Positions 43,494 through 51,589 of a stretch of DNA of 64,000 bases are shown one piece after another (the first letter of the stretch is position 1; each line of letters starts with the position of its first letter). The notes beneath the pieces are model-generated. The model was not told where the DNA came from. It made no database searches and saw nothing but the letters and a program-made list of their open reading frames with translations. The stretch is from Citrobacter sp. Awk 4 (GTDB taxonomy: Bacteria > Pseudomonadota > Gammaproteobacteria > Enterobacterales > Enterobacteriaceae), in assembly GCF_028069725.1 (NCBI RefSeq), contig NZ_JANEWG010000011.1, positions 49,916-113,915 on the forward strand, given 5' to 3'. The position numbers and the translations under genes were made by a program.

Positions 43494-43530
43494 AAAAAAG
43501 GGGTGACTCAGCACCCCTGAGTTTTTAACT
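43494..43530 (-). terminator. Intrinsic terminator of asd
   Basis: Read on the minus strand: AGGGGTG-CTGAGT-CACCCCT followed by TTTTTG, 6 bp past the asd stop. The stem is GC-rich and the T run good. Confidence 0.9.
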
Positions 43531-43535
43531 AACGG

Positions 43536-44642
43536 TTATGCCAACTGACGCAGCATTCTGCGCAGCGGTTCTGCTGCACCCCATAGCAGTTGATCGCCAA
43601 CGGTAAAGGCTGACAGGTATTCTGGTCCCATGTTCAGCTTACGTAAGCGACCCACTGGCGTGATCAGCGTGCCAGTCACGGCAGCCGGGGTTAACTCACG
43701 CATCGTGATATCACGATCGTTTGGCACCACTTTCGCCCACGGATTGTGAGCTGCCAGCAGTTCTTCCACGGTCGGGATAGAAACATCTTTTTTCAGTTTA
43801 ATGGTGAAGGCCTGGCTGTGGCAGCGCAGCGCGCCGACACGCACGCACAGACCATCTACCGGGATCACGGAAGCGGTGTTGAGAATTTTGTTGGTCTCTG
43901 CCTGGCCTTTCCACTCTTCGCGGCTCTGACCGTTATCAAGCTGTTTGTCGATCCACGGGATCAGACTGCCCGCCAACGGCACGCCAAAGTTATCAACCGG
44001 CAGATTACCGCTCCGGCTCAGGGAAGTGACTTTGCGTTCGATATCGAGAATAGCAGAAGAAGGGGTTGCCAGTTCCTCAGCCACATGACCATACAAATGC
44101 CCCATCTGGTTCAGCAATTCGCGCATATGACGTGCGCCGCCGCCAGATGCCGCCTGGTAGGTAGCGACAGAAACCCAGTCAACCAGATCGTTGGCGAACA
44201 GACCGCCCAGAGACATAAGCATCAAACTCACGGTGCAGTTGCCGCCGACGAAGGTCTTAACGCCTTTGTTTAAGCCGTCGGTGATGACACCCTGGTTAAC
44301 CGGGTCGAGAATAATAATGGCATCGTCTTTCATACGCAGCGAAGAGGCTGCGTCAATCCAGTAACCCTGCCAACCGCTTTCGCGGAGCTTTGGATAGATT
44401 TCGTTGGTATAATCGCCGCCCTGACAGGTCACAATAATGTCGAGTGCCTTCAGCGCCTCCAGATCAAAAGCGTCCTGAAGTGTGCCGGTCGTGGTACCAC
44501 CGAACGTCGGTGCCGCCTGCCCAAGTTGGGAAGTCGAAAAGAAAACAGGGCGAATGGCGTCGAAGTCGCGCTCTTCAACCATGCGTTGCATGAGTACAGA
44601 GCCGACCATACCGCGCCAGCCGATAAAACCAACATTTTTCAT
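43536..44642 (-). CDS. asd: Aspartate-semialdehyde dehydrogenase
   Basis: NADPH-dependent reduction of aspartyl phosphate to aspartate semialdehyde, the branch to lysine/diaminopimelate, threonine and methionine. Start at MKNVGFIG gives 368 residues; one extra Thr (GGTTTGT) relative to E. coli. NADP motif [10 protein letters not shown] at 8-17; catalytic Cys in GGNCTVSLM (about 136). Divergent from yhgN. Confidence 0.98.
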   Translation of the reverse strand: MKNVGFIGWRGMVGSVLMQRMVEERDFDAIRPVFFSTSQLGQAAPTFGGTTTGTLQDAFDLEALKALDIIVTCQGGDYTNEIYPKLRESGWQGYWIDAASSLRMKDDAIIILDPVNQGVITDGLNKGVKTFVGGNCTVSLMLMSLGGLFANDLVDWVSVATYQAASGGGARHMRELLNQMGHLYGHVAEELATPSSAILDIERKVTSLSRSGNLPVDNFGVPLAGSLIPWIDKQLDNGQSREEWKGQAETNKILNTASVIPVDGLCVRVGALRCHSQAFTIKLKKDVSIPTVEELLAAHNPWAKVVPNDRDITMRELTPAAVTGTLITPVGRLRKLNMGPEYLSAFTVGDQLLWGAAEPLRRMLRQLA

Positions 44643-44833
44643 AGCGTTTTTTTCCTGCAAAGATGTGTGCTGTGTATGCTAACCAGTATCCTACTGGCCT
44701 ATCCTTCACCATACAAAAAGCAGCCAAAGTCGCAAGTGAAATTAATCAATGATAGCGAAGCCATCAGTAATGCGACTTATCCCGCTGCCAAAGCAAGCAG
44801 AAAATCCGCATTGATTATCAGGGAATTTGACTT

Positions 44834-45427
44834 ATGAATGAAATCATTTCAGCGGCAGTTTTATTGATCTTGATTATGGATCCGCTCGGAAATCTGCCCA
44901 TTTTCATGTCCGTATTGAAACATACCGAACCAAAACGCCGTCGCGCGATTATGGTTCGCGAGCTGTTCATTGCCCTTTTGGTGATGTTTATATTCCTGTT
45001 CGCGGGCGAGAAAATTCTGGCATTTCTTAACCTGCGCGCGGAAACCGTGTCGATCTCCGGCGGCATCATTCTGTTCCTAATCGCCATCAAGATGATTTTC
45101 CCCAGTGCGTCGGGCAACAGCACCGGCCTTCCGGCAGGCGAAGAACCGTTTATCGTGCCGCTGGCGATTCCGCTGGTGGCAGGTCCAACAATCCTTGCTT
45201 CGTTGATGCTGTTATCGCATCAATACCCGAATCAGATGGGACATCTGGTGATTGCGCTACTGATCGCCTGGGGCGGTACGTTTGTGATTTTACTGCAATC
45301 GTCGCTGTTTTTACGCCTGCTGGGCGAGAAAGGGGTTAACGCGCTGGAGCGCCTGATGGGGCTGATTTTGGTGATGATGGCGACCCAGATGTTCCTGGAC
45401 GGTGTACGGATGTGGATGAAGGGGTAA
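44834..45427 (+). CDS. yhgN: MarC-family inner membrane protein YhgN
   Basis: Integral membrane protein of the MarC/UPF0056 family, function unknown. 197 residues with six hydrophobic segments (about 4-24, 42-62, 70-90, 107-127, 136-157, 172-192). Very close to E. coli YhgN. A REP pair follows. Confidence 0.93.
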   Translation: MNEIISAAVLLILIMDPLGNLPIFMSVLKHTEPKRRRAIMVRELFIALLVMFIFLFAGEKILAFLNLRAETVSISGGIILFLIAIKMIFPSASGNSTGLPAGEEPFIVPLAIPLVAGPTILASLMLLSHQYPNQMGHLVIALLIAWGGTFVILLQSSLFLRLLGEKGVNALERLMGLILVMMATQMFLDGVRMWMKG

Positions 45428-45440
45428 TGTACTCGTTTCA

Positions 45441-45526
45441 CGCCAGGTGGCGCTAACGCTTACCCGGCCTACGGTGTCGATCTGTGCTTGTGTGCAGGCC
45501 CGGTAAGCGCAAGCGCCACCGGGCAA
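45441..45526. repeat. REP pair between yhgN and gntU
   Basis: Two oppositely oriented units: 45441-45472 (GGTGGCGCTAACGC ... CCGGCCTAC) and 45495-45526 (CAGGCCCGGTAAGCG ... CCACCGGGC). They separate convergent genes and may act as a 3' stabiliser or gyrase-binding BIME. Confidence 0.85.
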
Positions 45527-45532
45527 TCAGAC

Positions 45533-46873
45533 TCAGCTCAGAAGCTGGAACGCAATCATACCGACAAGCGCGCCAACGGTGCCGAGGATCGTTTCCATCA
45601 TCGTCCAGGTCTTCAGCGTTTGCGCTTCCGTTGCTCCGGTAAACTTCCCGAACAACCAGAAACCGGCGTCATTCACGTGACTGACCACAATCGAACCGCC
45701 CGCGATACAGATAGACAATGCCGCCATCTGCGCACCGGAGAAGTTCAGTTGTTCAATCACCGGCATCACCAGACCGACCGCCGTTAAGCAGGCAACCGTC
45801 GCAGAGCCCTGAATGATACGTACCGCCGCCGCCAGCACGAAGCAGGTAATGGCAATCGGTAAGCCCATACCGGTCAACGCTTCGCCCAAAGCAGGACCGA
45901 CGCCAGAATCGACCAGCACCTGCTTGAACACGCCGCCTGCACCGATCACCAGCAGAATAATCCCCGCCGGTTGCAGCGCATGACCACAAATTTCCATCAC
46001 TTTGTCTTTCGGCATGCCCTGACGCATTGCCAGGCCATAAATCGCCACCAGACACGCCACCAGAATCGCGGTGAACGGATGACCAATAAATTCAAACCAT
46101 TGGTAAGCGTCAGAACCGACCGGCACAAAGCGTGCAGCGATGGTTTTCAACCCGACCAGCACCAGCGGCAGCAGGATCAGCGATAGGCTAAAGCCGAAGG
46201 AAGGCATTTTGCCTTCGCCCAAATGCGGTTCGGTAATGTCGTCAGGAATAGTCAGTTCGACATAACGGCTGATGAAATTGCCCCACAGCGGCCCGGCGAT
46301 AATCATGCCAGGGATTGCCGCGCACAGGCCAATCAGGATCATCCAGCCGAAATCGGCATGCATTTGAGAGGCCAGCAGCATCGGCGCAGGCCCCGGCAGC
46401 AGAAACGCGGCCGCAGCTGCAACGCCGGCAAACAGCGGGATCACCAATTTCACGAGGTTGGTGCCGGTGTGGCGCGCCATAGAAAACGCGACGCTAATCA
46501 GCAGGACGATCGCTACCTCAAAGAATAACGGCAGCGCGCAAATCAGACCCGCCAGACCAATCGCATAATGCGCCCGGCTATGGCCGAAAGATTTGAGCAT
46601 TTTGACGGCGATCTGATCGACCGCCCCCGTCTCATGCAAAATCTTGCCGAACATGGCTCCCAGCGCGACCACAATCGCCAGGAAGCCAAGGGTTCCCCCC
46701 ATGCCCTTTTCCATCGTCGCTGCGATTTTGTCGAGCGGCATACCGGAAAAGAGACCTGCACCAATAGACACCACCATCAAAGCAACGAAGGCGTGCATAC
46801 GCGCCTTCATTACTAAAAACAACAGCAGTAAAACAGACCCTACTGCTGTTAAAACTAACGTTAATGTACTCAA
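45533..46873 (-). CDS. gntU: Low-affinity gluconate permease GntU
   Basis: GntP-family gluconate:H+ symporter in the inner membrane. 446 residues, E. coli length, with about 12 membrane segments and the family motif VSHVNDAGFWLFGKF near the C-terminus. Three bases after gntK; transcribed gntKU under GntR. Confidence 0.97.
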   Translation of the reverse strand: MSTLTLVLTAVGSVLLLLFLVMKARMHAFVALMVVSIGAGLFSGMPLDKIAATMEKGMGGTLGFLAIVVALGAMFGKILHETGAVDQIAVKMLKSFGHSRAHYAIGLAGLICALPLFFEVAIVLLISVAFSMARHTGTNLVKLVIPLFAGVAAAAAFLLPGPAPMLLASQMHADFGWMILIGLCAAIPGMIIAGPLWGNFISRYVELTIPDDITEPHLGEGKMPSFGFSLSLILLPLVLVGLKTIAARFVPVGSDAYQWFEFIGHPFTAILVACLVAIYGLAMRQGMPKDKVMEICGHALQPAGIILLVIGAGGVFKQVLVDSGVGPALGEALTGMGLPIAITCFVLAAAVRIIQGSATVACLTAVGLVMPVIEQLNFSGAQMAALSICIAGGSIVVSHVNDAGFWLFGKFTGATEAQTLKTWTMMETILGTVGALVGMIAFQLLS

Positions 46874-46876
46874 AAC

Positions 46877-47404
46877 TTACTGCCTTTTATTTATGACCTC
46901 AACGGTGCTTGCGACAACATCTTCCAGCGGCTGATCGATATCCACCACCAGAACATCGCCCTCATCAGCGCCCGGTTCTTCCAGTGTTTCAAACTGGGTC
47001 ACCAACATCTGCGTTTTAAAGAAGTGGCCTTTACGCGCCTTCAGACGGTTTTCGATCACCTCAAAGTCCCCTTTCAGATAGATGAAAGAGAGGTTCGGGT
47101 TACCGTCACGCAACAGGTCACGGTAATGTTTTTTCAAGGCGGAACAGACGATTAGCGAAACCTTGTTGGTACGCTGCATCGCGAACGCAGCATCATTCAG
47201 CGCCTGTAACCACGGCTTACGGTCTTCGTCATTCAGCGGCTCACCGGAAGCCATTTTCGTGATGTTGCAGCGCGGATGGAGAAAATCGCCATCAAGAAAC
47301 GCGGCATGCAGTCGATGCGCCACTTCGCTTGCGACAGCGGATTTGCCACTGCCTGATACGCCCATCAGAACGTAAACGTGGTGATCATGGTTAGTCGTGC
47401 TCAA
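46877..47404 (-). CDS. gntK: Gluconokinase GntK, TTG start
   Basis: Phosphorylates gluconate to 6-phosphogluconate for the Entner-Doudoroff or pentose phosphate route. Walker A GVSGSGKS at 15-22. 175 residues (E. coli length) require a TTG start at 47404, preceded by a G-rich GTGGGGGCACC Shine-Dalgarno; no ATG fits the homology. The sequence then reads STTNHDHH as in E. coli. First gene of gntKU. Confidence 0.95.
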   Translation of the reverse strand: MSTTNHDHHVYVLMGVSGSGKSAVASEVAHRLHAAFLDGDFLHPRCNITKMASGEPLNDEDRKPWLQALNDAAFAMQRTNKVSLIVCSALKKHYRDLLRDGNPNLSFIYLKGDFEVIENRLKARKGHFFKTQMLVTQFETLEEPGADEGDVLVVDIDQPLEDVVASTVEVINKRQ

Positions 47405-47436
47405 AGCGGTGCCCCCACAGTACAAGGTTCAGAGAA

Positions 47437-47465
47437 TTGTTACGGGTAACTGTTATCGGTAACAT
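47437..47465. promoter_or_regulatory. Tandem GntR operators before gntK
   Basis: TTGTTACGGGTAACTG (47437-47452) and CTGTTATCGGTAACAT (47450-47465) each match the GntR palindrome ATGTTACCGGTAACAT at 12 or 14 of 16 positions. They overlap by three bases, 33 bp upstream of the gntK start. Confidence 0.8.
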
Positions 47466-47544
47466 TGTCCAGCCGGACAAATAGAGAAGCAATATCCATT
47501 CGTGCCAGAAGTGAATAAGTGTGAGCTACTTCAAACTTGTTGGG

Positions 47545-48540
47545 TTAAATAGATCCACCCGGTGACAAGGTGAAACCTAAATCTAACATTTTAGGCGTAA
47601 CCGTTTCACCACGAATGCGTGCCAGCAGGCGTTCTGCGCCGATGCTGCCCATCCGCTCACGCGGCGTGAGCACGCTGGCGAGACGGGGTTCCATCACCTG
47701 ACCGATATCATGTCCGTGGAAACCAGCAATCGCTATATCGTCCGGTATTTTGAGTCCTAAACGCTGGCACTCAAACGCCGCACCGACAGCCAGGTCATCG
47801 TTGGTACAGAACACGCCATCCAGTTGCGGATATTCGCGCCGCGCCTGACGGATCAGCTCAATACCGGCAGAGTAAGAAGAAGACTGTTCCACCATCACAC
47901 TGTAAGGCACCAGACCGGCATCCAGCATCGCCTGTTCATAGCCCTTCTGCTTGATGATAGTACGTTCGTCGAGACGCGCCCCCAGATAGGCGATATGGCG
48001 ATGACCACGCGCAATAATCGCGGCAGTCATCTGACGCCCGGCTTCAAAGTTGTCAAAACCCACGGCAATGTCGAGGCACGGAGACTGACTATCCATCAGT
48101 TCCACAACCGGGATCCCCGCCACTTCAATCATCTTCAGAGTGCGCGGCGTGTGGGTACGTTCGGTGAGGATCAGACCATCGATATTCCACGACAACATCG
48201 ATTCCAGACGCTCCTGTTCCATCTCGGGTTTATAGCCATAGTGCGCCAGCATGGTCTGATAACCGTGGGCGTCCGTGACGGCCTCAATGCCGCGTAATAC
48301 TTCGGCAAAAACCTGGTTGGTGAGAGAGGGTAACAGCACGCCAATTGCACGGCTGGTGGCGTTAGAAAGGATATCAGGAGCACGATTGGGAATATAACCC
48401 AGTTCATCAAGTGCAGCAGCAATTTTGCCGCGCAGCGCAACAGAGACCTGCTCCGGGTTACGCAAAAAACGGCTGACCGTCATTTTAGTCACGCCCACGC
48501 GGTCGGCTACATCCTGAAGTACGGGTCTTTTCTTTTTCAT
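47545..48540 (-). CDS. gntR: Gluconate repressor GntR (LacI family)
   Basis: Represses gntT, gntKU and the edd-eda genes; gluconate releases it. 331 residues: N-terminal HTH (LQDVADRVGVTKMTVSRFL, about 8-26), hinge, and periplasmic-binding-protein-like effector domain. Same length as E. coli. Located upstream of gntK, with the tandem operators between the two genes. Confidence 0.97.
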   Translation of the reverse strand: MKKKRPVLQDVADRVGVTKMTVSRFLRNPEQVSVALRGKIAAALDELGYIPNRAPDILSNATSRAIGVLLPSLTNQVFAEVLRGIEAVTDAHGYQTMLAHYGYKPEMEQERLESMLSWNIDGLILTERTHTPRTLKMIEVAGIPVVELMDSQSPCLDIAVGFDNFEAGRQMTAAIIARGHRHIAYLGARLDERTIIKQKGYEQAMLDAGLVPYSVMVEQSSSYSAGIELIRQARREYPQLDGVFCTNDDLAVGAAFECQRLGLKIPDDIAIAGFHGHDIGQVMEPRLASVLTPRERMGSIGAERLLARIRGETVTPKMLDLGFTLSPGGSI

Positions 48541-48615
48541 CGTCCTGAAAGGTACACAAAGGGGATCATTCCCCTGAGTTTATCACGGACATGCAAAATT
48601 AATGACAAACGATGA

Positions 48616-48654
48616 AAGGCCGGATGACTACGTTCACACGTTTTATCCGGCCTG
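48616..48654. repeat. REP unit between gntR and yhhW
   Basis: AAAGGCCGGATGACTACG and its inverted arm TTTTATCCGGCCT form a long palindrome. Confidence 0.8.
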
Positions 48655-48674
48655 GGGAAGGTTATGACACTGAT

Positions 48675-49370
48675 TTAAACTGGCGGCAGATCAAACAACA
48701 GTACTTCACTGTCGCTGTCGGCATGGATGGAGATCGCCTGCTCATCCCAAATCGCCAGACCATCGCTGGTCGACGCTTTCGTGCCGTTAATGGTGACATT
48801 GCCTTTTACCACCTGGATCCACACGCGGCGCTCAGCGGAGATCTGATGCACTGACTGCTCATCTTTCAGCAACGCCCAGCGATACAGTTCCATATCCTGA
48901 TTCACCTTCAGCGAACCGTCGCGCGCATCCGGTGACAGCACCAGTTGTTTGCCCTGGACCGCGTCAAAACGGCGCTGTTCGTAACGCGGCGTAATCCCGT
49001 TTTCCTGCGGCATGATCCAGATCTGGTACAAACGCAGACGCTCGGTGGCGCTCGGGTTGTATTCAGAATGACGGATCCCCGTCCCAGCGCTCATGATCTG
49101 AAACTCGCCTGCCGGAACCTGCTCTTTATTGCCCATACTGTCCTGATGTTCAACCGCGCCTTCCAGAACATACGTCAGGATTTCCATGTCTTTATGGGGA
49201 TGAGTCCCAAAACCCTGACCGGCCTCAATCACGTCATCGTTAATGACACGCAGCGCCGAGAAGCCCATAAAATTCGCGTCGTAATAGTTGGCAAACGAGA
49301 AGGTATGCCAGGAATCCAGCCAACCATGATTGGCGTGGCCGCGGTCATTTGCTTTGCGTAAGTAGATCAT
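48675..49370 (-). CDS. yhhW: Pirin-family quercetinase-like protein YhhW
   Basis: Bicupin pirin homologue with quercetin 2,3-dioxygenase activity in E. coli; the natural substrate is unknown. Start at MIYLRKAN gives 231 residues as in E. coli, with GGTG 8 bp upstream; an ATG nine bases earlier is poorly spaced. Metal ligands His57, His59 (GTHPHKDME), His101 and Glu103 (RHSEYN) are intact. Between gntR and yhhX. Confidence 0.94.
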   Translation of the reverse strand: MIYLRKANDRGHANHGWLDSWHTFSFANYYDANFMGFSALRVINDDVIEAGQGFGTHPHKDMEILTYVLEGAVEHQDSMGNKEQVPAGEFQIMSAGTGIRHSEYNPSATERLRLYQIWIMPQENGITPRYEQRRFDAVQGKQLVLSPDARDGSLKVNQDMELYRWALLKDEQSVHQISAERRVWIQVVKGNVTINGTKASTSDGLAIWDEQAISIHADSDSEVLLFDLPPV

Positions 49371-49493
49371 TGTATTCACCCCCAGATGTTTTCGATGGAC
49401 TCAGTGTGGACCCAATCCTTCTGCGATCATAGAGGGTGAAAATTGACTCCTCTGTTCAAAAATTATGAACAAACACAGAGGAGCCGATTTTAC

Positions 49494-50531
49494 TTATCTG
49501 GCGAGGGCAATCGTCGCTGGAGAAGCCTGCTCAAATGCGCGTTCGAGGATTTCCAGGTTGGTGAGAACTTCAGATTCCTTGACGTAGTTCGGTGTGCCGG
49601 TGGTTAACGTCTCATACAACGCATCATAGACGCGCCCGTAGTCACCGAACTCCGGCGTCATCTCTTCTTTGACGGTGACGCCGTCTTCGTTCACATACTC
49701 CAGTTGCCCCACGGAATCATCAGCCGCAAATCCGGGTTCGCCGGGCATGATATTGGCCTTCAGGCTGGTTTCCTGCTGGTCGATACCGTATTTCACAAAC
49801 GAGCCTTTCGTCCCGTGGACGATAAACTTCGGATACTCGATTTTCACCAGATGACTGGTTTTGACGATAGCTTTGAGGTTGCCGTAAAAAAGCTGCGCTT
49901 CAAAGGTGTCATCCGGGTTAGCGTGGTTCCGCACGCTACGGATGTCGTAGGCCACATGATCCGGTCGGCCGAACAGCGAGATGATTTGGTCCAGGGTATG
50001 CACGCCGAGACCGTAAAACGCACCGTCCTGCGGCAGGCCAGGTTTGGTTTCCACCACCGGGCGATAGTAGTCAAAGTGACTTTCGACTTCCACGATGTCA
50101 CCCAGTTTGCCGCTTTCGATCGCTTTTTTGGCGGTCAGGAAACAGGAATCAAAACGACGATTCTGGTACGGCGTAACGGTCAGCCCTTTGCTCTTTGCCA
50201 GTTCAAACAGCGATTTCGCTTGCGCCAGCGTCGGGGTAAACGGTTTTTCAACCAGGACGTTTTTCCCGGCTTCCAGCGCACGTCTGGCGTAATCGAAGTG
50301 GCTGTCAGCGTGGGTACATACAATCACCAGCGTCACCTGCGGATCGTTGAACACGTCGTCGAGATCACTGGTGAAATGGATGTGAGAATACTGCGGATGC
50401 TGCTCCTCCGGCTTCGCGCTGCGGCGATAGATATGCGCAACGTGCCAGCTGTCTTTACGATGGAGAACATACGGAAGGTGGTAGCGAGTGGTACTTTTAC
50501 CGAACCCGATGAATGCGCAGTGTAAGGTCAT
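49494..50531 (-). CDS. yhhX: Gfo/Idh/MocA-family oxidoreductase YhhX
   Basis: Predicted NAD(P)-dependent oxidoreductase, substrate unknown. 345 residues from the ATG at 50531 (E. coli length), preceded by AAGGACG. N-terminal Rossmann motif GFGKST; catalytic-region motif EKPFTP. The open frame continues upstream another 91 codons through a REP unit and a structured segment to ryhB, but this lacks homology to yhhX and is not included. Confidence 0.93.
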   Translation of the reverse strand: MTLHCAFIGFGKSTTRYHLPYVLHRKDSWHVAHIYRRSAKPEEQHPQYSHIHFTSDLDDVFNDPQVTLVIVCTHADSHFDYARRALEAGKNVLVEKPFTPTLAQAKSLFELAKSKGLTVTPYQNRRFDSCFLTAKKAIESGKLGDIVEVESHFDYYRPVVETKPGLPQDGAFYGLGVHTLDQIISLFGRPDHVAYDIRSVRNHANPDDTFEAQLFYGNLKAIVKTSHLVKIEYPKFIVHGTKGSFVKYGIDQQETSLKANIMPGEPGFAADDSVGQLEYVNEDGVTVKEEMTPEFGDYGRVYDALYETLTTGTPNYVKESEVLTNLEILERAFEQASPATIALAR

Positions 50532-50802
50532 GAAAACGTCCTTTTGAAGGTGATTGCCTACACCATAGCGCAAAGAGGAGGGAGACAAAACATTGAACGT
50601 TGTAGGCTGGATAAGCGCCATCCGGTCTACAAAACACAGATGCCCACACACCACTTTCACAAATGCCCACGCCTCGGGCGTCAGTGGCGCAGGCAGATTA
50701 TTCACGGCCTGCGCGCAGCAACCGGAGCGTACATAGAGTACGTGAGGATTGCGAGCACAGCCCGGGATTAAGCTGGCAAGCAAACTAGCCCGAAACACAC
50801 TC
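50532..50802. other. yhhX-ryhB intergenic segment, structured
   Basis: 271 bp holding a REP unit and, at about 50640-50800, a GC-rich stretch that is open on the minus strand, in phase with yhhX. It contains an 8-bp inverted repeat GCGCAGGC (50687) / GCCTGCGC (50707) and the palindromic GTAC-N5-GTAC near 50730. It may be a dispersed repeat inserted downstream of ryhB. Confidence 0.5.
50601..50634. repeat. REP unit upstream of yhhX
   Basis: TGTAGGCTGGATAAGCGCC and inverted CATCCGGTCTACA arms. Confidence 0.75.
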
Positions 50803-50898
50803 AAAAAAAAAGCCAGCGATACGCTGGCTAAAATAATACTGGAAGCAATGTGAGCAATGTCGTGCTTTCAGGTTCTCCGCATGGGTTTCCCTGAACGC
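50803..50898 (-). ncRNA. ryhB: Small RNA RyhB
   Basis: Iron-responsive Hfq-dependent sRNA that represses iron-using proteins when iron is scarce. The conserved pairing core (minus strand CACGACATTGCTCACATTG then CTTCCAGTATT) is as in E. coli. A terminator stem AGCCAGCG-ATA-CGCTGGCT ends in eight or nine T. The estimated 5' end at 50898 begins GCGTTCAGGG; the 5' hairpin differs from E. coli in sequence. About 96 nt, slightly longer than the 90-nt E. coli RNA. Confidence 0.92.
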
Positions 50899-50903
50899 AC
50901 GTC

Positions 50904-50934
50904 AATAATAATCATTATCATTCGCACCTGTCCA
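50904..50934 (-). promoter_or_regulatory. ryhB promoter with Fur box
   Basis: Minus strand -35 TGGACA (50934-50929) and -10 TATTAT (50910-50905), 18 bp apart, placing +1 near 50898. The Fur box AATGATAATGATTATTATT (50922-50904) covers the -10. It may also influence the divergent yhhY. Confidence 0.88.
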
Positions 50935-51019
50935 ATACTTTTTGCAAAAAAAGACGGTTGACTCAAATTTCAAAGTCAATGATGTTTAAAAGGACATATA
51001 CACGACAGAGGACGAAGGA

Positions 51020-51508
51020 ATGAATGACATTGTGATACGCCATGCAGAACCGAGAGATTACGACGCAATCCGTCAAATCCATGCCCAGCCAGAGGTGTAT
51101 CACAACACGCTACAGGTTCCTCATCCTTCTATGGAGATGTGGCAGGAACGGCTGGCCGATCGACCTGGCATCAAACAACTGGTTGCCTGCATTGATGATA
51201 TTGTGACAGGGCATCTCACCATTGATGTCGCCCAGCGCCCGCGCCGTAGCCATGTCGCCGATTTTGGTATTTGCGTCGGCGCGCAGTGGCAAAATCGCGG
51301 CGTTGCCAGCGCGCTGGTTCGTGCCATGATCGACATGTGCGACAACTGGCTGCGGGTGGATCGCATCGAATTAACGGTGTTTGTTGATAACGCCCCAGCG
51401 ATTGCGGTGTACAAAAAGCATGGCTTCGAGATTGAAGGCACCGGGAAGAAATACGGTCTACGCAATGGCGAGTATGTCGATGCATATTATATGGCGCGGG
51501 TGAAATGA
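51020..51508 (+). CDS. yhhY: GNAT N-acetyltransferase YhhY
   Basis: Acetyl-CoA-dependent acetyltransferase; the E. coli homologue acetylates some amino acids, physiological role uncertain. 162 residues, E. coli length. Acetyl-CoA motif A QNRGVASALVRAM lies near 93-105; the C-terminal YKKHGFEIEG is motif B. Divergent from ryhB across about 120 bp containing the Fur box. Confidence 0.94.
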   Translation: MNDIVIRHAEPRDYDAIRQIHAQPEVYHNTLQVPHPSMEMWQERLADRPGIKQLVACIDDIVTGHLTIDVAQRPRRSHVADFGICVGAQWQNRGVASALVRAMIDMCDNWLRVDRIELTVFVDNAPAIAVYKKHGFEIEGTGKKYGLRNGEYVDAYYMARVK

Positions 51509-51511
51509 TAT

Positions 51512-51582
51512 TTACCGGATGGCGCAGCGCCTTATCCGACTCACTCTGATGTGTTGCCCGGTTGGCGTCACGCCACCGGGCA
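51512..51582. repeat. REP pair between yhhY and ggt
   Basis: TACCGGATGGCGCAGCGCC (51512 on) and an inverted unit TTGCCCGGTTGGCGTCACG ending CCACCGGGCA. Separates convergent genes. Confidence 0.82.
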
Positions 51583-51589
51583 TTTAATA

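Noticed and set aside
50532..50804. A longer yhhX start adding 91 residues.
   Set aside because: The extension crosses a REP unit and the ryhB 3' region and is absent from the 345-residue family; AAGGACG precedes the ATG at 50531.
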